From Albula goreensis (Eukaryota > Chordata > Actinopteri > Albuliformes > Albulidae), in assembly GCA_022829145.1 (NCBI GenBank), contig CM040751.1:5893364-5957363 (forward strand): a DNA stretch of 64,000 nucleotides, written 5' to 3'. The notes under the pieces were generated by a model, which was not told where the DNA came from, did no database searches, and was given only the letters and a program-made list of their open reading frames with translations. Within the stretch, counting starts at the first letter, position 1, and each line of letters begins with the position of its first letter. Below, in pieces: positions 59,901 to 64,000 of the stretch. Made by a program: the position numbers and the translations under genes.

Positions 59901-62900
59901 AGCCTTTCCAGCTGCACTATCACCTGGCACAGGCATGAGGAAGACAGCTAATAGTTTCAGTTCAAAAATGCATGATTAATAAATGGCTTACACATGGTTA
60001 TTATATACTTATAATATGTTAATAAGCAGTCATTTGCATTTCCCAAAAAATAGCATTACCCCTGCATAAGACCAGTTCAGTTCCACTTGCTTTGGTGCAC
60101 ACAGTAAATCCACTTGGGGCAGCCTTGTGACCCAGGACTGGCTGTGCGAGTCCCAGCAGCACCATAACCATCCGAAGGTCCATATTCGGCGTCCTCGCTT
60201 GAGTAGACAGAGTGGCAGCCTTGCTGGAGTAAAGAGTGCTGTAAGCTTTGTGAACTCCTCCTCCACCTCACTTTTTAGGGCAGAATAAACAGGTGTAGCT
60301 GTGGTAGTCCAGGGATAAAATTACGGTAGAAGCCATCGATTGTAGGTTGTCATTTGACTGCTGAAGCTATGAATTGCCCACACAATGTGAACACTTGGAC
60401 TCTCTCACCAAAGTGATATTGAAAGTACTGAAGCTTTAGAGTCCTTTTTCTCAAAATGGTATCTTAGTGGCCCGGTGGGTTCAACAGGGTGCAGATTATT
60501 GCTCCTTCATTGAGGAATAAAGTTCACATGGTAACAAATGCAGGTTTCTCCTTTTGCAAAACATCATCTTAATGCTGACAGATGAGAGTAATTAATTTTC
60601 TTTCCATACAAGCTGCTTTTCTGGCCCCTCTCATGGGAGGCTGGGGGAGGCGTTTTGAAATAGAACACACTACACAGATTGCATTTACTGTATGTAATGA
60701 GAGCATTAATGAAGTCCCGGGGAGGTTTCGCACCCACAATAGGTGGAGAAGCGTTCGTCGATTCAGGCGGTGTTAGCGTGGTAACCGCCTGTAATCACAT
60801 GGTAAGGGCTGGCAGGAAATGATAGTTCTTTGTCTGTGGGGATTTCGGCTACATCCTGGCTTCTGTGGCTCCTCGGAACTTGTTGGCATGGCAACCGCAG
60901 GGAAGGTTTTGGGCATGGAGTTTTTTTTTTTTGTCGACACAGTGAATTAAACATGAAACTAGCCTTTCTGGGGGGAAAGGTGCTTGCAAGGTAGACAACC
61001 AAAATTAAATTTCTGAATTTACTCCTCAGGTAGTACTGTTGAAAATATTTCTCAGTTATCACTGCTGATGGAATTCATTTTGATTTTTTTCTCACTGGCT
61101 TTATGTTTTTTTATGATTATTTATTTATTTTAAGACTAATTAAAACTAACAAACACAATGCTAGACTGAAAGTATAAAACCAAACCAAAACTCAGAAACA
61201 AACACGATCAATAAAACAGAAAATGTCCTTCAAAATTCCCAAAGGGATGATGAATATTATAATTGTTTTGGTTATGAATACACTGATCATAAAGAATGAA
61301 AGGAGCAAAAAGCTCAAATTGGTTTTTCAAAGTCAAGGTCAAAATATGTTGTGGTTTTACATTTAATCTGAGCCCCTGATACCAGCGCTGAGCTTTCGGG
61401 TCAATACATGCTCCTGACTGGAGCGGCAGAAGTAAGGGCGTCAAGTGGAGGGGGGTGATTTTACAATTCTTCGGCTTCCTCTCGAAGCACAGGGAAGCTT
61501 CGGGAAGGGGGGGTTGGGGGTAAGATTGCCACCTGATCCAAGTGCACATTATTCATTAGTGCTTCCAAATCCAATAATCTTTACTTTGGCAGCAAATCAC
61601 ACGGCCGTTGGAGTATACCTTCACTCGGATCGTCTCCACAGCTGCAGAGCCAGATTCCCGAGTCCTATTTAAGCCGAGTACATGGCACGGGCTCTTGTTT
61701 TGCGCCATTGTCAGTACTGTTTGTACTCTGCCCTCGATATACCAGTAAGCCCTGTTTGCTGAGGGCTTTTGCATTCTGGGATGTTTGCACAACTCACGAG
61801 GGGCACAATTAGCTCCCAGAGCAATGCGCTTGTCCGTCGTTTTTCGAGTAGGCGGGATTACCTTCTCTTCGTTCTCCAGCAACATGCAGCTTTCCCCTGC
61901 TCCTGTTATCTGGGCTCTACTTATGGTATTTGCACTGGAGAGAAACAGAACTGGCACAAAAGGAAGGGAAAAATGGTGCTGGAAGGATTTCAAATGAGTC
62001 ATTTCCCTCGTGCCCAAGTGCCCCCCCCCCAAACCCTGTCACCCCCAACTCCCCAGTTGTCTGCTTATCCAGAGCTCACCGCTCGGTAATGGGATACCCC
62101 GATAATTCATCAGATATTTGCCTGGCAGTCCAAAGAAGAGAGAATTTCCCTGCTATGGATGTGTTTAACCTATCTGCAGTGAATCTTCATGTACTTTCCT
62201 GGGCATGACAAAGGCCGAGAATGGCTTTTAATGTGCTTGTTCAGTTGTAATTACCGCCACCCCCCTTCTCATTCACATTCATATGACAAAGCCGCTTTAA
62301 ATCTGACACTGATGCATTATGGGGAAAAGGTGCAGCGAATGCAAAGCAAATTCATAATCTGTGCCGGGGTGGACAAACAGAATATTGACACCTAAAATCG
62401 GATTCTGAAAACAAATGTCTTTGCTTCTGCTATCATTCAACGCAAAGTAGGAGCAAACTGAGAAGAGCGGGTTCTAAATTCATCAAAAATTCTGCAACTC
62501 AAACCAAGTTCCCATTAATTATGCAGATGACTATAAAAGACATATCCCAGATGACCCAGTGGTTTTCAAGCACGTTTGTTTTCCTCAGGATTTTTGCCTA
62601 CTGAGGATCAGTCAGAAGGAACTGTGGCCTCCGTATTATAATGCATTCATTTTACCGAAGCTCCACGGAGAAGTACAACATTCGCTGCATGCGGTTAAAG
62701 GAGCAAAAGTGTTATCTTCCTTCATGAAGGCGGGCAGTCCATTTGAAAAATGTGTATTGCACTGTACTGTATTTTGTTGATTGTTGTTTGATGTTTTACA
62801 TTTATCTTCTGTGCGGCGCATGCATCCATTCAGATAAGTTCACAAACGTCAGGATAAGCACGCATTCTCAGAGCAAATTAGATTTTATCTGTTCTCACAG

Positions 62901-64000
62901 GGTTGATGTGGCCAGTTGTAGATGTGATTTAAATGGCAGTTTGTAGAATCTTAACACCGGTTATCTCTATCTAATTGTTGCTCTCTAATCCCCTAACCTT
63001 AACATCTATGTATCGCGACAGACGTACAAGTAACAGATCGATGTATGGCACCTGGTGGTATTTGAATTTGTGGGGAACCATGCAGTTTTAACCTAGGAAA
63101 GAGGCAAGAATGAAAGACCTGTTGTAATTAAATCGTGATTAACGTTGTGATTGGTATGATGAACTTTAAGCTTGATGTGTTCTGGATGTCGAGAATGTAT
63201 TTTTAATTTTTATTTATACGCACAGTTTGAGGATGCACTGTTTTGACACCATTGTCTCAACCCACATCCTCGTACCCAAGATACCACTCTGGTTGTGTAA
63301 TGGTGTGTATGGAAGTCTTATCATCTTGGAACATAGGAACATTTTCAGTAATAATCAGTCTCAAAGACTCCCATGAGATGGCTCCACATAACAGATCCTC
63401 CACCATGCAGTACAGTTTATAAATGCTTTTTGTGAGGGAGGAATGTAAAAAAAAAAAAAAAAAAAAAAAAAATGTGATTTCAACTGACTATGAAAAGACC
63501 TGTGTTGCTTAGCACCCAAATAAAAAAAAACAAATAAAACAAACACAAGAGGGTGCCTTGAATCTGCAGCACTCCCCTTCCTAAATATGATGGATATGTT
63601 GCATTTTAATAATCACTCTACGTGAAAAACATCTTAAATGCATAAATGTAAAAAAAAAAAAATACCAAAGACCCACAAAGTTATGTGGGACTGCAATGTC
63701 TGAACCTAATAGACTGTAGCTTCTAATTGATTTGGTTTCATATTCAGACAGCCATTAGAAACACATGAATTCCATTTGTAGTCTGCAGCTCTTGGGAAAA
63801 AGACTGTGCAAGAGTGAAGCATTGTATTATTCGTCTTCCAGTCTCAAAGAGGATGGCATTAACTTCTCATAACTCTGCTCACACTATTGATCCCATAATG
63901 CATCTCTGAATTCTGTAGTGCATTAGACTCTGGCCTGACTGCCCCCCCCCCGCGGTGGCCCCGATGGGTTTTTATAATCAAGGAAGCACTCTTTGCATTA
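53906..64000. other. Non-coding stretch to the window end
   Basis: No gene is supported. AATA-rich tract at 54766-54803, A run at 63447-63472 and C10 at 63942-63951. About 58310-58520 repeats 'gattgg' and 'ggtg' phrases, suggesting a decayed minisatellite. Open frames of 100-158 codons here (for example 61556-62032 minus) overlap on both strands and lack domains. Confidence 0.45.
63447..63472. repeat. A26 homopolymer
   Basis: An uninterrupted adenine run of about 26 nt. The adjacent sequence shows no clear retrotransposon body, so it is a simple repeat. Confidence 0.9.

Noticed and set aside
61556..62032. 158-codon minus-strand frame
   Set aside because: Overlapped by plus-strand frames of similar size, with no recognisable domain, signal peptide or splice context.
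1..64000. CRISPR arrays, bacterial operons, tRNA or rRNA genes
   Set aside because: The window is vertebrate-like. No regularly spaced repeats with unique spacers occur, and apart from the decayed SINE heads no tRNA cloverleaf or rRNA segment was seen.

Overview
The window looks like a gene-poor stretch of a ray-finned fish nuclear genome. It is AT-rich by eye, full of microsatellites and homopolymer runs, and carries no host gene that I can recognise. The fish assignment is an inference from the repeats: a Tc1-type transposon with long inverted repeats, a non-autonomous hAT element with GGGCTGCAC ends, tRNA-SINE-like copies with an L2-type tail, L2/Rex1-type and L1-type LINE pieces, and a vertebrate-style Ty3/Gypsy retrotransposon.

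Layout. 1-7159: non-coding DNA with CpG-dense islets, a consensus-grade CTCF motif (2278-2291), a decayed SINE-like copy (about 2475-2646) and a possible terminal exon (1881-2046). 7168-7710: a non-autonomous hAT element with an 8-bp target duplication. 8685-10312: a complete but inactivated Tc1-like transposon inside a TA repeat. 12493-22462: the main feature, two head-to-tail Ty3/Gypsy bodies joined by one shared LTR. The first is 5'LTR-gag-protease-RT-RNase H-integrase-LTR; the second starts from that LTR, lacks the primer binding site and gag start, and stops abruptly with no 3' LTR. 22463-64000: mostly non-coding sequence with simple repeats, a second SINE (36567-36764), an L1-type endonuclease relic (43290-43570), a perfect 16-bp hairpin (51112-51153), and L2/Rex1-type LINE relics on opposite strands (51976-52179 minus, 53590-53905 plus).

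How the retroelement works. In copy 1, gag and pol lie in overlapping frames, with pol in the -1 frame. The overlap holds a phased slippery heptamer T-TTA-AAC, a 7-nt spacer, a perfect 7-bp stem and a second 6-bp stem formed by the loop and downstream sequence. This is a textbook -1 frameshifting pseudoknot and is the most interesting functional signal here. The primer binding site matches the 3' end of tRNA-Leu(CAA), and the best-context gag ATG overlaps it. The two LTRs are nearly identical, so the element is young, yet both bodies carry frame-breaking indels. Copy 2 differs from copy 1 mostly by 1-3 nt length changes with very few clean substitutions. That pattern fits poorly corrected long-read sequence or a local assembly duplication better than ordinary neutral decay, and should be resolved before the tandem arrangement is taken as real.
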